A stretch of 64,000 bases of DNA, taken from NCBI GenBank assembly GCA_005768755.1, contig VAFL01000017.1, forward strand, positions 1 through 64,000. The letters run 5' to 3'. The stretch is from Paracoccus denitrificans (lineage in GTDB: Bacteria > Pseudomonadota > Alphaproteobacteria > Rhodobacterales > Rhodobacteraceae). Shown one piece after another: positions 43,463 through 52,639 of this stretch (position 1 is the stretch's first letter; the number at the start of each line of letters is the position of its first letter). Both the position numbers and the translations under genes were made by a program. Under the pieces are notes generated by a model. It had not been told where the DNA came from. It saw only the letters and a program-made list of their open reading frames with translations, and did no database searches.

Positions 43463-43550
43463 CACCATGAGATTGCAGAACTTGACGCCTGCAAGGCGCA
43501 GGTCGCGATTGCCCCCAATGCCCACCATCACGGCGCGGGATTAACTTGCA

Positions 43551-44618
43551 CTAGCCCGAAACGGACCGGCGCCAATACGAAACAATCAGGCTCTCGTGTT
43601 TTGACAGGCCACAATCATTGCGGACATAGTCCCTGATCGTCTTGAAGTCGTCATACTCGCAACCCACCCAGACGAACCGCGATTCATCTGCCGACGGAAG
43701 CTGTGTAGACCGCACAGCGTCCGCAAGCCGATCGGCGTCGCCAGGATTTTCGCCATTGCGATAAAGCCATTGAAACTCGAAATTCTGCGGCGCAGTCAGG
43801 CGTTGCCATTCTTCAGAACTGTCCACTTCAATTATCGCCCGCCCCCGTGCATCGGGGGGCAAGGCCTCAAGAAGGCGTGATATGGCCGGCAACGCGGTCT
43901 CATCCCCGACAAGCAGATACCAGCTCCGGTCCAGCGGCGCTGAACTGCCGCCGGGGCCGCCCAAACCGATGACATCCCCGATTCTGGCACGCGCGGCAAA
44001 TGACGCGCCCGGACCTGGATTGTCGTGCAACACGAAGTCCACATCGAACGTACCCGCCGCCACATCAATGTTCCGGAACGTGTATTTACGGATCGCAAGG
44101 ATGTCCGCGGGTGGATAATGCGTCACACCATTTGCGCCGGTCGTCGGCCACTCGGGGGCCTCGCCGTCGTTCAGCGGAAACATCAGGCGCATGTGCAGAT
44201 TTCTAAGGCTGTCATAGCGTTCCAGATTGTCGCCCCGGAAGCGGATACGCAGCATATGCGGTGTAAGCTGGCGCGTTTCGATCACGGTACACGCACAGAA
44301 CCACACTGGCAGCGACGTCGTGGCCCTGTCCGACCAGACGATCTCGTCGGCCAAGGCTTCGGAGTATTCGATCAAATGGGAAGAAACCGTTTCCTGAACG
44401 ATCCCGACACCCATTGTCGTTGGTGCGGCGACACGAAGAATCGCATGGCTTTCCTCAACCTCGATCTCACAATCGCCCCAGGAAAAGGAAAGCTGTCGGC
44501 GGCCTGTTTCGTCGCGCCGAACCTTGGCACCATGGGTCAGCAGGTGGTCGCAAACCTTGCTGACAACGATGTCCGGCTGATCAAGGATCAGGCGGGCTTC
44601 TGCTGTGTAAAGAGTCAT
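43551..44618 (-). CDS. Siderophore-interacting FAD/NAD(P)H ferric reductase with N-terminal DUF2218 domain
   Basis: The 355-residue protein has two parts. Residues 1-95 match DUF2218, with CDHLLTHGAKVRRDETGRRQL-like and FSWGDCEIEVEE segments. Residues 105-355 are a siderophore-interacting protein: TPHMLRIRFRGDNL, the flavin motif IRKYTFRNID, the GPGGSS loop and SWYLLVGDETALPAISRLLE, then an NAD(P)H domain with WVGCEYDDFK. These proteins release iron from ferric siderophores in the cytoplasm. It ends the iron-siderophore operon, 20 bases after the ATPase gene. Confidence 0.92.
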   Translation of the reverse strand: MTLYTAEARLILDQPDIVVSKVCDHLLTHGAKVRRDETGRRQLSFSWGDCEIEVEESHAILRVAAPTTMGVGIVQETVSSHLIEYSEALADEIVWSDRATTSLPVWFCACTVIETRQLTPHMLRIRFRGDNLERYDSLRNLHMRLMFPLNDGEAPEWPTTGANGVTHYPPADILAIRKYTFRNIDVAAGTFDVDFVLHDNPGPGASFAARARIGDVIGLGGPGGSSAPLDRSWYLLVGDETALPAISRLLEALPPDARGRAIIEVDSSEEWQRLTAPQNFEFQWLYRNGENPGDADRLADAVRSTQLPSADESRFVWVGCEYDDFKTIRDYVRNDCGLSKHESLIVSYWRRSVSG

Positions 44619-44638
44619 GCGCGCTTTCTTCCTGTTGC

Positions 44639-45427
44639 TTATGGGTCTTCGGGCCGCGGCCCGTCCACGCTGATTTGCAGTCGTCCCCGTGAACAGCGCT
44701 CGACGCGGGCCTGGACCTTGTAGACGGCGGACAGGATTTCGGGGGTCAACGCGATCTCTGGCGCGCCTTCTGCGGCAATCTGGCCCCCGTCCAGCACGAC
44801 AAGATGATCAACCCAGGACGCGGCAAGCGTAAGGTCATGAAGGACGACGATCACGATACAGCCCGAATTCGCGATCTCGCGAACAATCGACATCACGTCG
44901 AACTGGTGGCGCAGATCCAGCGCACTGGTTGGTTCGTCAAGCAGCAGCACGCGCGGCTTGCGGACGATCGCCTGGGCAAGGCTTGCCAATTGCCGCTGTC
45001 CACCGGACAGACGACCGATCCCGTCCATCGCCAGGTCCAGGATGTTCAGCCAGTCCAGCACTTCAACCGCACGACGGCGGTTGTCGGCCAGGCGGCCGGT
45101 CCCGATGGGCGCGGACTGCAGGGCACCGACGACAGCTTCCAGCACGCTCAACTCGGTGCGCTGCGGCAGGGATTGCGGCATGAAACCGACATGACAGGCG
45201 CGCTCGGCCAATGACAGGCGGTTCAGGTCAAGCTCACCCAGATCAATCCGCCCGGTCGCAGGGTGCAGCCCGGCCAGGCTTCGCAGCAATGTCGATTTCC
45301 CGGCAGCGTTCGGGCCGACAAGGGCAGTGATTGTGCCGGGCTGCAAGGGTTGCAGGTTGAGCCTGTCGAGGACAGGTTTCCCGCGATAGCCCGCCGACAA
45401 TTCGGTCACGCAGAGAGCCTTTGTCAT
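44639..45427 (-). CDS. Ferric siderophore ABC transporter ATP-binding protein (FecE-like)
   Basis: A 262-residue ATPase of the FecE/FhuC group. Walker A is GPNAAGKSTLLR near residue 38, the signature LSGGQRQLASLAQA, Walker B VLLLDEPTSALD and the switch VLHDL. FecE-type proteins lack a TOBE extension, as here. It overlaps the permease stop by 4 bases and powers import of the ferric complex from the periplasm. Confidence 0.95.
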   Translation of the reverse strand: MTKALCVTELSAGYRGKPVLDRLNLQPLQPGTITALVGPNAAGKSTLLRSLAGLHPATGRIDLGELDLNRLSLAERACHVGFMPQSLPQRTELSVLEAVVGALQSAPIGTGRLADNRRRAVEVLDWLNILDLAMDGIGRLSGGQRQLASLAQAIVRKPRVLLLDEPTSALDLRHQFDVMSIVREIANSGCIVIVVLHDLTLAASWVDHLVVLDGGQIAAEGAPEIALTPEILSAVYKVQARVERCSRGRLQISVDGPRPEDP

Positions 45428-46482
45428 AGTCTTTCCCGCCGACGGAAGATCAGGGCGAAGAAAAACGGCAGGCCGACAAGCGACGTAACGATACCGATCG
45501 GAATGATGACACCCGGTGCGATTGTCTTGCTGAGCAGATTCGCAAGCGACATCACCACCGCGCCCGTCAGCGCGCTTGCGGGCAGGAAAAAGCGGTGATC
45601 CTCGCCGATCAGCAGACGCGCGATATGGGGCCCGACCAGTCCTATGAAACCAATGGTGCCGACGAAAGAAACAGATGTCGCAGCCAGCAGGCTGATGCGA
45701 AGCAGCGCGACAAAACGCAGCCGGGCGACGTCGATTCCGAAGCTGCGGGCACGATCATCGCCCAGTCGCAGCGCCGTCAACCGCCACGAGTCGCGCACGG
45801 ACAACGGCAGCACCAGCAGGCAAACCAGGCCGAGGATCGCGATGGATTCCATGGTGGCGCGGCCAAGACTGCCCATGCCCCAGAAGACCAGTTGCTGCAG
45901 CGCCTGTGCCGAGGCCACAAACTGCAGCAATCCGACCAGTGCATTGAACGTAAAGACAAGTGCAATGCCGAACATCACCAGACTGTCGGGCCCTGCCCCC
46001 CTGATCCGGGTCAGGCCCTGCAGCAGAAGCACCGCGCCGAAGGCAAAGAAAAACGCGTTGGCTGTGACGATCCAGCTTGCCGGAATGCCGGGCAAGCCGA
46101 TGCCCAGAATGATCGCCAAGGCAGCGCCCAGCGACGCGGCAGAAGAAACGCCGAGTGTAAACGGACTGGCAAGCGGATTGTTGAGGATCGTCTGCATTTC
46201 TGCGCCGGCGACCGAAAGCGCCACGCCGACCAGCACAGCCATGATTGCGGGCGGCAGGCGGACATTCCAGACAATCGCGACGGTGCTGGGGTCCGCCTCT
46301 GTCGGGTTCAGAAGGGTGCGCAGCGTGTCGCCTACGCCAAGGGCTGACGGACCGCTTGTCAGATCCAGAACGAACGAGCAGACAAGAACGACCGCCAGCA
46401 AGGCAATAATGATCGTGCGGCGCAGCATTTGCCGCCGATAGGCGGCAAGCACCGCCTGCTGTCTTTCCACGCCTTGCATCAT
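45424..46482 (-). CDS. Ferric siderophore ABC transporter permease (FecCD family)
   Basis: From ATG 46482, which overlaps the binding protein stop, the protein has 352 residues and about ten helices, normal for FecCD. Motifs include RLPPAIMAVLVGVALSVAGAEMQTILNNPLASP and FIGLVGPHIARLLIGEDHRFFLP. Only one permease gene is present, so it probably works as a homodimer, unlike the FecC/FecD pair of E. coli. The first 40 residues are a cytoplasmic extension rich in Gln and Arg. Confidence 0.94.
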   Translation of the reverse strand: MMQGVERQQAVLAAYRRQMLRRTIIIALLAVVLVCSFVLDLTSGPSALGVGDTLRTLLNPTEADPSTVAIVWNVRLPPAIMAVLVGVALSVAGAEMQTILNNPLASPFTLGVSSAASLGAALAIILGIGLPGIPASWIVTANAFFFAFGAVLLLQGLTRIRGAGPDSLVMFGIALVFTFNALVGLLQFVASAQALQQLVFWGMGSLGRATMESIAILGLVCLLVLPLSVRDSWRLTALRLGDDRARSFGIDVARLRFVALLRISLLAATSVSFVGTIGFIGLVGPHIARLLIGEDHRFFLPASALTGAVVMSLANLLSKTIAPGVIIPIGIVTSLVGLPFFFALIFRRRERL

Positions 46483-47576
46483 TCTTCGGGAAGGCTTGCC
46501 CAAAGCGGCGGTTCCAGCGGTGTCGTCAGGAACTGTTCATTGATCTGATCAAGTGTCGCCTGTGGATCAAGATCGGCAAACAGGTCCGGATGCGCCCATT
46601 TAGCAAACAACTCGACCGCAAGGATATTCAGCGGCGAGCGCATCAGCGTAATGTCCATGCCATGCACGCGACCGTCGCGAACCGCCGACATTTGGGCAAA
46701 GCCGGGCTCTGCGGTCAGTTCCCGCAGGTCACTTTCGATTTCATCGGTCTTGCGGCCTGGTCGGAAAAGCGCCTCTGGCGTCAGTGACATATCGGTTGCG
46801 ACAATGACCTGCGGATCGTCGGCGATGACAGCTTCCAGATTCAATTGGCCGACCACGCCCGGCAGCTTGTCCTGCGCGATATTTTCGATGCGCAGCATGT
46901 CGAAAAAGCTGGACATGAAACCCTGCGCGAAACTCCAGCAGCAGGTTCCGTCGATTGCCTGCCGGTGGACCAGCATTCGCGGCGCAACAACGTCCGCTTC
47001 TTCAATCACGTCACGGATGTGATCCAACCGAGTTTGGTGAAAGGCGATATAGTCCGCCGCCCTGTCCTCTGCACCAGTCGCCTGCCCGATAAGCTTGAAG
47101 CTGGGGACGGTATTCGTTACGGGATCAAGAAAAAAGTCGACATAGATGATCGGAACGCCAGCCGTCTCGAATGCGGCTTCAACTGCCGATTGCTGACCCG
47201 GCGCCTCAAGTGTCGCGATCATCAGGTCTGGCTGCAATTCAAGCGCCCGCTCGACTGAAAAGGTGTTCGACACCATCGTACCAAGGCGCGGCTTTCCAGC
47301 CAGATCACGCTCTGCCTGAAACTCTCCTCGGGCTTTGGTGGTGCCCGCCGCAATGATCAGATCGGCAGCGTCCGTATGAAGCAGCGCTAGCGCGGGATAA
47401 TAGGCTGGCCCTTCAAGAATGATACGCTTGGCGGGTGCATCAAGTCGCACCTCGCGACCGGCAATATCGGTCAGGATGATCTCTGCCTGGGCCATATGCG
47501 CGTTCGCGACCAGCATCAGCCCGGCCAGCCAGCCGGCAGGCCGCAGAAGCGTTCCGAATGTTGTCGCAGCTTGCAT
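46479..47576 (-). CDS. Ferric siderophore periplasmic binding protein (FecB/FepB-like)
   Basis: A 365-residue type-3 binding protein. The signal region is LLRPAGWLAGLMLVANAHMAQA. The mature protein begins IILTDIAGREVRLDAPAKRIIL, typical of the class, and continues with SVERALELQPDLMIAT. A CC pair occurs in DGTCCWSFAQGF. Its ATG overlaps the TonB receptor stop by one base, which couples outer and inner membrane transport genes. The siderophore is not identifiable. Confidence 0.93.
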   Translation of the reverse strand: MQAATTFGTLLRPAGWLAGLMLVANAHMAQAEIILTDIAGREVRLDAPAKRIILEGPAYYPALALLHTDAADLIIAAGTTKARGEFQAERDLAGKPRLGTMVSNTFSVERALELQPDLMIATLEAPGQQSAVEAAFETAGVPIIYVDFFLDPVTNTVPSFKLIGQATGAEDRAADYIAFHQTRLDHIRDVIEEADVVAPRMLVHRQAIDGTCCWSFAQGFMSSFFDMLRIENIAQDKLPGVVGQLNLEAVIADDPQVIVATDMSLTPEALFRPGRKTDEIESDLRELTAEPGFAQMSAVRDGRVHGMDITLMRSPLNILAVELFAKWAHPDLFADLDPQATLDQINEQFLTTPLEPPLWASLPEE

Positions 47577-50086
47577 CAGAAATCGTAGCTCAACGATGCC
47601 CGGAAGGTGCGCGGTTCACTGAGATGCAGCATCCCGGATGAGAATGGCGCCTTCCAGTAGCTTTCGTTGAACACGTTATCGACATTGAGGCGAAGCGTTG
47701 CGGGATTGTCGAGGCCAGCCGTCTCAAACTCGTAGCGCGCACCCAGATCGACCTGTGTCCAGCTGGGAATCTTCAGATCGGGGCGGTTATTGACCACGAC
47801 CTGATCGCTCGTATGGGTGATCCGGCCGGTAAGGGTCAGGCCATCGGCGAAGGGCGTGTCCCATTCCGCCCCCAGAACTGCGCGAAATTTCGGAGCGCTT
47901 GCAGCCCTTTCACCGTCATAAATTCCGTCCGCGGTATTCTTTTGTTTCGCATCCAGCAATGTGACGCCACCAAGCAGGCGCAGATCGTCAGTCAATTCAC
48001 CGAAACCGCTGATCTCGACACCGCGGTTACGTTGTTCGCCATTCAGCGCAAGCCGTGGAAGTCCGCCGTCTTCATCAGGTATTGAAATCGCGCTCGGCTG
48101 GGTGATCTGGAATGCTGCAATCGTCGTGGTAAAGCGGCCCCAGTCGAATTTGGCACCGATTTCGTATTGCTCACTTGCGTAGGGTTCGAACACTTCGCCG
48201 GCATTGGCGTAGTATTCGCTGACGGTTGTGCCAGGCTCCAGCCCTTCGATATAGTTCGCGTAGACCGAAATATTCTCGCGTGGCTTATAGACGACGCCTA
48301 TGGACGGGCTCCATTTGTCGCTGTCATAAGACGTCGTCAGTTCACCGGTGCTGCTGCTATAGTTTTTCGTCTCTACCTTCTGATAACGCAGACCGGCGGT
48401 CACCAGGATGCGGCCGTCCTGAAAAGACATCGTATCAGCGAAGGCAGCGCTTGAGATGGTGGATTCATTGCTTATCCGTGTGTCGCCCGGATCGCCCAGC
48501 TCGGGGCGGGCGGGGTAAAACGGGTCATCCAGCGTTCCCGCATCGGTACGTTCGCCGATCCAGTAGGCGCTGCGCTCCTCATAGTCGTTGCGCGAAAGGT
48601 TGAAACCCAGCGAATGCTCCACCGCTCCGGTATTGACGGTCGCACGCAAACCGGCCTGGACGGCGTCAACGTCATAGTCGGTTTTCTGCACCCACGGCTG
48701 GATGGTATAGCTGCCGTCCTCACCCTGCAGGGTCGCTGGCCCCGCGACGCTGAAACGTCTTTCAAACCGTTGCGAGCCGAATGCGGCATAGGCCGTAACA
48801 TTGTCGGTTATGTCGAACTCACCCCGGATCATGCCAAGCTTGGTTTCCGAGCGGCCCTCCTCCCATGTCGGGAACAGGCGTGTATCGACATCCGGAGCGT
48901 CAGGAACGTCCGGCAAGGTTGTGATCACCGACCGCAAGATGACGTAATTCGCGCGGGGGCTTTCTTCCTGTCGCTGGTAAGCCAGATCGGCAGCGACCCT
49001 GAAACGATCCCCCCGATAATCCAGCGCAAGCGCACCCAGGCCACTTCGGACCCATTGCCCGTCAACAGAAGAGTCGCCCGCATCGAAACTGCCATTGAAC
49101 CGCAGACCAAATTCCTTGTTCGCGCCGTAACGGCGAGAGATGTCGACATGTCCGCCAGTTACGGAATCGGATGCATAGCGCGACGTTATTCTGGTCAATG
49201 GCTCATCGGTGGCCTGCTTGCTGGTCAGGTTGACCGCACCACCGACCGTGCCGCCCCCCTTGGCCGACATTCCGTTCAGAAGCGCGCTTGGCCCCTTCAG
49301 AACCTCTACCCGTTCAAGGAAATCAGCCGACGGAAACTCTATCGGCGCGAGACCCGGCAAACCGTTCAGGCTGCGCGTGCCGTTGCTTGTTACCGTCTGG
49401 AAACCGCGAATAGTCTCCGCGTCCGAACGGTTGCCAGAGTTATTCACGATGATAGAGGGATCTATCGACAGGACCTCGTTGACGGTTCGGGCCTGCTGGT
49501 TGGCGATGGTTTCGCGGGTATAGTTGGTCTGACTGAAGGGCGTATCCATGATGTCGCGCTCGCCCAGCATGCCCAACTGGCCACCAGTGGCAACCTGACC
49601 GCCCGCGTAAGCCGGCGCAGGCGCGCCAAGCGTAGAGTTCCCCGAGCCCGCGCGCAGGACAACCGTATCCAGTACGATGGTGCCGTCCTGCAGGGCCGCG
49701 GTCTCGGGCGCGGCAGCGGACGATGCGGCCGCAGGTGCAATAATCGTGACGGAATTCGGACCAGTGAAGCTGTAGCTCAAACCAGTGCCAGACAGCAGCT
49801 GGCTAAGCGCGGCATCCCGAGATACTGCACCGGATACGCCAGCCGTGGATTGGCCCGAAGTGACCCCACTGTCATAGACCAGTTGCAGACCAGTTGCCTC
49901 GCCGAACTGCGTCAGGGCTGAATCAAGCGGGCCGGCGGGGATGGACAGGCTGACCTGCTGCGCTGTCTGTGCCTTGGCCGCGGAAAAACCCACCCCATAT
50001 GACAGGGCCGCCGACGCCATCAGCGTGCGCAGGACGACACGTGCCGTTCTGCTGCGAAGTTTTGTCATGGCGGACATATGCATCAT
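47576..50086 (-). CDS. TonB-dependent siderophore receptor with N-terminal signalling (STN) domain
   Basis: An 836-residue outer-membrane receptor from ATG 50086; starts up to 18 bases later are possible. After a long signal peptide ending AAKAQ, residues about 45-110 form an STN domain (LSIPAGPLDSALTQFGEATGLQLVYDSG), the mark of transducing receptors such as FecA and FpvA. The plug domain follows (NYTRETIANQQARTVNEVL, VLKGPSALLNGMSAKGGGTVGG), then the beta-barrel ending in FRASLSYDF with C-terminal Phe. It sits directly downstream of fecI/fecR-like genes, forming a cell-surface signalling set. Confidence 0.95.
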   Translation of the reverse strand: MMHMSAMTKLRSRTARVVLRTLMASAALSYGVGFSAAKAQTAQQVSLSIPAGPLDSALTQFGEATGLQLVYDSGVTSGQSTAGVSGAVSRDAALSQLLSGTGLSYSFTGPNSVTIIAPAAASSAAAPETAALQDGTIVLDTVVLRAGSGNSTLGAPAPAYAGGQVATGGQLGMLGERDIMDTPFSQTNYTRETIANQQARTVNEVLSIDPSIIVNNSGNRSDAETIRGFQTVTSNGTRSLNGLPGLAPIEFPSADFLERVEVLKGPSALLNGMSAKGGGTVGGAVNLTSKQATDEPLTRITSRYASDSVTGGHVDISRRYGANKEFGLRFNGSFDAGDSSVDGQWVRSGLGALALDYRGDRFRVAADLAYQRQEESPRANYVILRSVITTLPDVPDAPDVDTRLFPTWEEGRSETKLGMIRGEFDITDNVTAYAAFGSQRFERRFSVAGPATLQGEDGSYTIQPWVQKTDYDVDAVQAGLRATVNTGAVEHSLGFNLSRNDYEERSAYWIGERTDAGTLDDPFYPARPELGDPGDTRISNESTISSAAFADTMSFQDGRILVTAGLRYQKVETKNYSSSTGELTTSYDSDKWSPSIGVVYKPRENISVYANYIEGLEPGTTVSEYYANAGEVFEPYASEQYEIGAKFDWGRFTTTIAAFQITQPSAISIPDEDGGLPRLALNGEQRNRGVEISGFGELTDDLRLLGGVTLLDAKQKNTADGIYDGERAASAPKFRAVLGAEWDTPFADGLTLTGRITHTSDQVVVNNRPDLKIPSWTQVDLGARYEFETAGLDNPATLRLNVDNVFNESYWKAPFSSGMLHLSEPRTFRASLSYDF

Positions 50087-50193
50087 TCCCGAATCCCTCT
50101 GCCTATCACTGTCAACCGCCACGCTTGCGGCGCGTCTGATAATGAAACGAATCCGGATGCCGCGACCCGAAAGGCAAACATGAATTTTTTTGA

Positions 50194-51135
50194 TCAGCGC
50201 AGGATGACAACCCTGCCGGGCAACGAGGTGACATTCAGCGCAAGCGCCGTTGCCAGATGGGAAATGATTTCGTCAGGACGCGACAAATGAAAAACCCCCG
50301 ACACTCGGCGGTTTTCCAGCTCTTTCCGGGCCAAGATGACCCGTCCGGTTCGATGCCGGTTCAGATCGCTTACAACCTCACCCAGCGGCCTGTCCGAGAA
50401 GACAAGCAACCGTTTCCGCCACGCCGCAACCGCATCCGGGTCAGAGCGGATCGGTTCGGATATGCCCATGTCGTCGTATCTGGCCATTTCACCTGCAATC
50501 AGGCGGCGCGTGCCGTTGCAGGCCACATCGACACGACCTTCGATGCAGGCAACCTCTACGCTGTTTACGCGCTTGCTGACCGAAAAAACGCCTTGATCGG
50601 CCATGATCCGCCCGCTTGCTGCGGCAAGATCGAATGGCAGCGCCGGTCGCGAAACCGTAAAAACCCCTGCGCCCCGGTGCAGCGTTGCAGTCCCGCCGCT
50701 GCTGGTAATATCGACATCAAGCGCCGATCCCGCATCCAGCAAGACAGATGTGCCATCGTCCAGATCAAAGGATTTTTGCTCGGCTACGCCGGTCGCGTAA
50801 TCTGCCGCCATAGCCGACATCGTCGGAAGATAACCCAACGACGAACCGACGAACGCCAATCCACCCACTGAAGCAGCCAGCGAAGCGCCCGCGATGAATT
50901 TTCGCCGAGACAGGCTTCTGGTCGATTCCTGGACGGGGCCAACAGCCGATCCCAACGAATTCCAAAGAATTGCGGCGTCACGAAACGCCATCTCATGCGC
51001 GTGGCTTTGGCCCCGCCAGCGCCTCAATGCATCTGCATCCTCTGCCGTCGCCTCGCCCGAGCGCAGGCGTGCCACAAACTGGTGCGCCTCACGCCGCAAT
51101 GCTGCGTCGCCCTGTTTATCGTCGGTCTCGTCCAT
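50194..51135 (-). CDS. FecR family anti-sigma/signal transducer
   Basis: A 313-residue protein from ATG 51135 (GTG 51138 is possible). The cytoplasmic N-terminus (1-80) has the FecR_N pattern with RRWRGQSHAHEMAFRDAAILW. A single membrane helix follows LSRRKFIAGASLAASVGGLAF, which resembles a twin-arginine signal. The periplasmic FecR domain has SFDLDDGTSVLLDAGSAL, and the C-terminal region LNRHRTGRVILARKELENRRVSGVF contacts the receptor STN domain. It transmits receptor occupancy to the sigma factor encoded upstream. Confidence 0.94.
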   Translation of the reverse strand: MDETDDKQGDAALRREAHQFVARLRSGEATAEDADALRRWRGQSHAHEMAFRDAAILWNSLGSAVGPVQESTRSLSRRKFIAGASLAASVGGLAFVGSSLGYLPTMSAMAADYATGVAEQKSFDLDDGTSVLLDAGSALDVDITSSGGTATLHRGAGVFTVSRPALPFDLAAASGRIMADQGVFSVSKRVNSVEVACIEGRVDVACNGTRRLIAGEMARYDDMGISEPIRSDPDAVAAWRKRLLVFSDRPLGEVVSDLNRHRTGRVILARKELENRRVSGVFHLSRPDEIISHLATALALNVTSLPGRVVILR

Positions 51136-51194
51136 CACATGATCACGGGTCGCCGAAGCTACGCGGATGACCTCCGGCTGGTTTGTTCCTGATA

Positions 51195-51734
51195 CTATGA
51201 CGATCCAGACCGATGCGAGCCGAAAGTGTCGGCCTGCTCTCGAAGCCGATCTGCGCAGTAATCCAGCGCGCGACGGACTTCATTTTCTACCGTTCTCGTT
51301 GTGATGCCGTACCGCGCCGCGATATCTTTGTAGAGCTCGCCTTGCAGCCGTGACGCAACAAGGATCTCGCGCTGGCGCGCCGGCAACTCTTGCAGGATGC
51401 GCCGAAGGTGCAAGGTTTCGTCTTTTGCGATGACAGTCTTTTCCGGGCCGGCGGCGTCATCGGGGATATCAAGAAGTGCGTCGATTTCGACAGGGGCCAA
51501 TCGCCTGCGCGCCCGCCTGCGATGTTCGTCAATGGTAAGGTTCGCCGCTATGCGTCTTAGGTAACCAACAGGGTTTTCCAGCGTCGCTGCACGTTCAAAA
51601 CCAAGACGAAGCCAACTGTCCTGCGCGATGTCTTCGGCGTCAAAATCGCTTAAATTCTTGCTGCGAAGGAAGCGACGAAGACCATACGCCTCTGCCGCAA
51701 AAAGAAGTTCAAAGCTGTTTCGCTTCTCACACAT
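51195..51734 (-). CDS. FecI-type ECF sigma factor
   Basis: A 179-residue ECF sigma factor. Region 2 spans residues 10-75 (FDAEDIAQDSWLRLGFERA, then YLRRIAANLTIDEHRRR). Region 4 covers 115-165 with LQELPARQREILVASRLQGELYKDIAARYGITTRTVENEVRRAL. The short linker and lack of extensions fit the FecI group. It precedes the FecR gene by 56 bases and would switch on the receptor gene when the siderophore binds. Confidence 0.95.
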   Translation of the reverse strand: MCEKRNSFELLFAAEAYGLRRFLRSKNLSDFDAEDIAQDSWLRLGFERAATLENPVGYLRRIAANLTIDEHRRRARRRLAPVEIDALLDIPDDAAGPEKTVIAKDETLHLRRILQELPARQREILVASRLQGELYKDIAARYGITTRTVENEVRRALDYCADRLREQADTFGSHRSGSS

Positions 51735-51889
51735 GCCCCAGCCAAATTCTTGATTGATTTTGTCAGACGTAGCCGAGCAGGCGGATCATTTCAATCCATG
51801 CGTGGTCATGCAAAACCGAGGCGCGGCAAATCCGCACCTCGACGGCATCGTGGCCAGTCTGACGTCGAAGCTGGACAGTTGAAGGCGCG

Positions 51890-52639
51890 TCACTTCGCGT
51901 CGTGGAAGATAATCCCGACAGTGTGACGCTGACCGCTGCGCAGTCGGCTGACGCCGTGGCGCATGTTGACACGGTAACTGCCGCGGCTGCCCTGAACCGG
52001 GCGATTGTGGACGGCGAAGACCACAGCGTCGCCTTGATCCAGCGACACCACTTCGGCACGGCTTTGCATGCGGGGTCGTTGCTCGGTCAGCACGAACTCT
52101 CCGCCGGTAAAATCCTGTCCCGGCTTCGATAGCAGGAAGGCCGCCTGCAAAGGGAAAGCCAGATCGCCGTAGAGATCCTGATGCAGACAGTTGAAGTCAC
52201 CGGGCACATACTGCAGCAGCAGTGGCGTCGGGCGTTTCTGGCCCACCTCATGGCATTGACGCAGGAAATCCTCATGCGCCTGCGGATAGCGCAGGTCGAT
52301 GTTCATGCGCTCATTCCAGCTATTGGCAATGTCGGCCAGTTTTGGCCAGAGGGCGGTTCGCAACCCGCCCAGCAGATCAGGCAGCGGGTATTTGAAATAA
52401 CGGTATTCGCCTTTGCCGAAGCCGTGCCGGGCCATGTGGATATGGCTGCGGAAATGCTGCTCCTGCGGATAAAGCGCCGCAAGGTCGCGGCATTCCTTGG
52501 GTGTCAGCACGCCCTTCAGGGTGGCGCAGCCGAAATTGTTCATCTCATCGGCAAATGCGTCCCAGTCATATCTGGACAGGCGCTCCTCTGCGGATCTGAC
52601 GACCGCCCGGGCGGGAATGAAATCAGTGACGGCGTTCAT
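51890..52639 (-). CDS. 2-oxoglutarate/Fe(II) dioxygenase paired with Ada
   Basis: A 249-residue protein. The iron site is HxD in CLHQDLYGD near residue 152 plus the distal His in NMRHGVSRLRSG near residue 230, with the 2-oxoglutarate Arg close by. GGEFVLTEQRPR is the jelly-roll core. It is longer than E. coli AlkB and reads more like a prolyl-hydroxylase-type 2OG oxygenase. Its start overlaps the ada stop by 4 bases, so a role in alkylation repair is likely, but the substrate is not certain. Confidence 0.88.
   Translation of the reverse strand: MNAVTDFIPARAVVRSAEERLSRYDWDAFADEMNNFGCATLKGVLTPKECRDLAALYPQEQHFRSHIHMARHGFGKGEYRYFKYPLPDLLGGLRTALWPKLADIANSWNERMNIDLRYPQAHEDFLRQCHEVGQKRPTPLLLQYVPGDFNCLHQDLYGDLAFPLQAAFLLSKPGQDFTGGEFVLTEQRPRMQSRAEVVSLDQGDAVVFAVHNRPVQGSRGSYRVNMRHGVSRLRSGQRHTVGIIFHDAK

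Noticed and set aside
50110..50115. TTGACA on the minus strand upstream of the TonB receptor as its -35 box
   Set aside because: It lies only 24 bases before the start codon, too close to leave room for a -10 and a ribosome site. A FecI-type promoter would be expected instead.
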